A stretch of DNA of 64,000 nt, taken from Sphingobacteriales bacterium. GTDB taxonomy: Bacteria; Bacteroidota; Bacteroidia; Chitinophagales; JADIYW01. The notes under the pieces were generated by a model. That model had not been told where the DNA came from and searched no databases. It saw only the letters and a program-made list of their open reading frames with translations. Both the position numbers and the translations under genes were made by a program. Location: the NCBI GenBank assembly GCA_016719635.1, contig JADJYT010000003.1:248001-312000 (forward strand). The letters run 5' to 3'. Each line of letters starts with the position of its first letter. The first letter of the stretch is position 1. Below are positions 63,697 to 64,000 of the stretch, piece after piece.

Positions 63697-64000
63697 TTAG
63701 TTTTTGGAAAGCTGCTGCAATGAATCATACACATGCTTGAGTGAATCTATATTGGCATTCAGCAAGGTGGAATCCTGCGATGCTAAAAACTCCCGTGACA
63801 GTATGGTATAAAATTCGTCCATGCTGACGGTGTCTGACTTTTTCATTGAATCCGCTGCGGGTTGCTGAGCTATTATTTTGCGTTTACGCTCACGTTCCTT
63901 TAACTCTCCCGATGCCTGAAATAATAAATAGACCATCGTCCCTATAAAAAAAATAAAGAGGGCAACCTGCAAACCGGGATATTTGATTTCCAGCTTAGAA
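63697..64000 (-). CDS. Small membrane-anchored protein (5' end outside the window)
   Basis: About 100 codons open to the window edge. The visible N-terminal part SKLEIKYPGLQVALFIFFIG leads into one transmembrane helix (VALFIFFIGTMVYLLFQASG), a basic stretch (ELKERERKRKIIAQQ) and a helical tail with DSTLLNANIDSLKHVYDSLQ. I do not recognise it. It converges with pdxJ, 5 nt away. A TTG at 63972 could start a shorter form, but the frame continues upstream. Confidence 0.6.
   Translation of the reverse strand, partial: SKLEIKYPGLQVALFIFFIGTMVYLLFQASGELKERERKRKIIAQQPAADSMKKSDTVSMDEFYTILSREFLASQDSTLLNANIDSLKHVYDSLQQLSKN

Overview
The window reads as a chromosomal segment of a Bacteroidota bacterium, probably a Chitinophagales or Saprospirales-like lineage (inferred from gene content only). 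Supporting signs are type IX secretion (T9SS) C-terminal sorting domains on large secreted proteins, a SecD-SecF fusion, a short NuoG, a PafA-type phosphatase, TAnnTTTG -7 promoter elements just upstream of many start codons, and few Shine-Dalgarno sequences.

Layout. 1-14122 (minus strand) is a complete-order complex I operon, nuoA-B-C-D-E-F-G-H-I-J-K-L-M-N, with nuoN cut by the window edge. Two extra genes sit inside it: an OmpA-type lipoprotein between nuoK and nuoL, and an 80-residue membrane protein between nuoL and nuoM. nuoA lacks its middle, and a degenerate C/G homopolymer tract lies between nuoF and nuoG. 14279-18114 (plus) carries a Pif1-type helicase, a DUF6913-like gene and dapA, with tRNA-Asp on the minus strand. 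18145-39171 (minus) is a secretome block: a GH5 lipoprotein glycosidase, a ~13 kb HYR-repeat T9SS protein, a lipocalin-like protein, a TMTC-like membrane protein with TPRs, and a second large T9SS protein. 39724-50568 holds a beta-helix protein, a 155-bp duplicated intergenic repeat, aroC, a decayed hicBA pair, a PafA-like phosphatase, a hotdog thioesterase, guaA, a type-1 periplasmic-binding lipoprotein and an LVIVD-repeat T9SS protein. 50655-64000 holds secDF, a thioesterase, a barnase lipoprotein with barstar, an FSA-type transaldolase, an S41 protease, der, era, tRNA-fMet with a partly duplicated GIY-YIG unit, ndk, an nrnA-like DHH phosphoesterase, a Tudor-like secreted protein and pdxJ.

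How the genes work together. The nuo operon encodes the respiratory NADH:quinone oxidoreductase. SecDF and the T9SS substrates fit an export-oriented cell with large surface adhesins and polysaccharide-active enzymes. The rest is mostly housekeeping (lysine, chorismate, GMP and pyridoxal phosphate synthesis; ribosome-assembly GTPases).

Sequence quality. Ten 1-2 nt deletions break the giant repeat gene; restoring 13 nt gives one uninterrupted frame of 4,336 codons. guaA lacks one A in an A-run, the Tudor-like gene lacks two, and nuoA lacks about 60 codons. All are losses, which points to consensus or assembly error more than to real gene decay. The hicA remnant (a nonsense codon plus a ~10-bp insertion) looks like true decay. 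The most interesting non-artefact signals are the tRNA-fMet/GIY-YIG duplication with a palindrome in the anticodon arm, the extra genes in the nuo operon, the lamin-tail domains nested in HYR-like repeats, and the lipoprotein barnase with its barstar.
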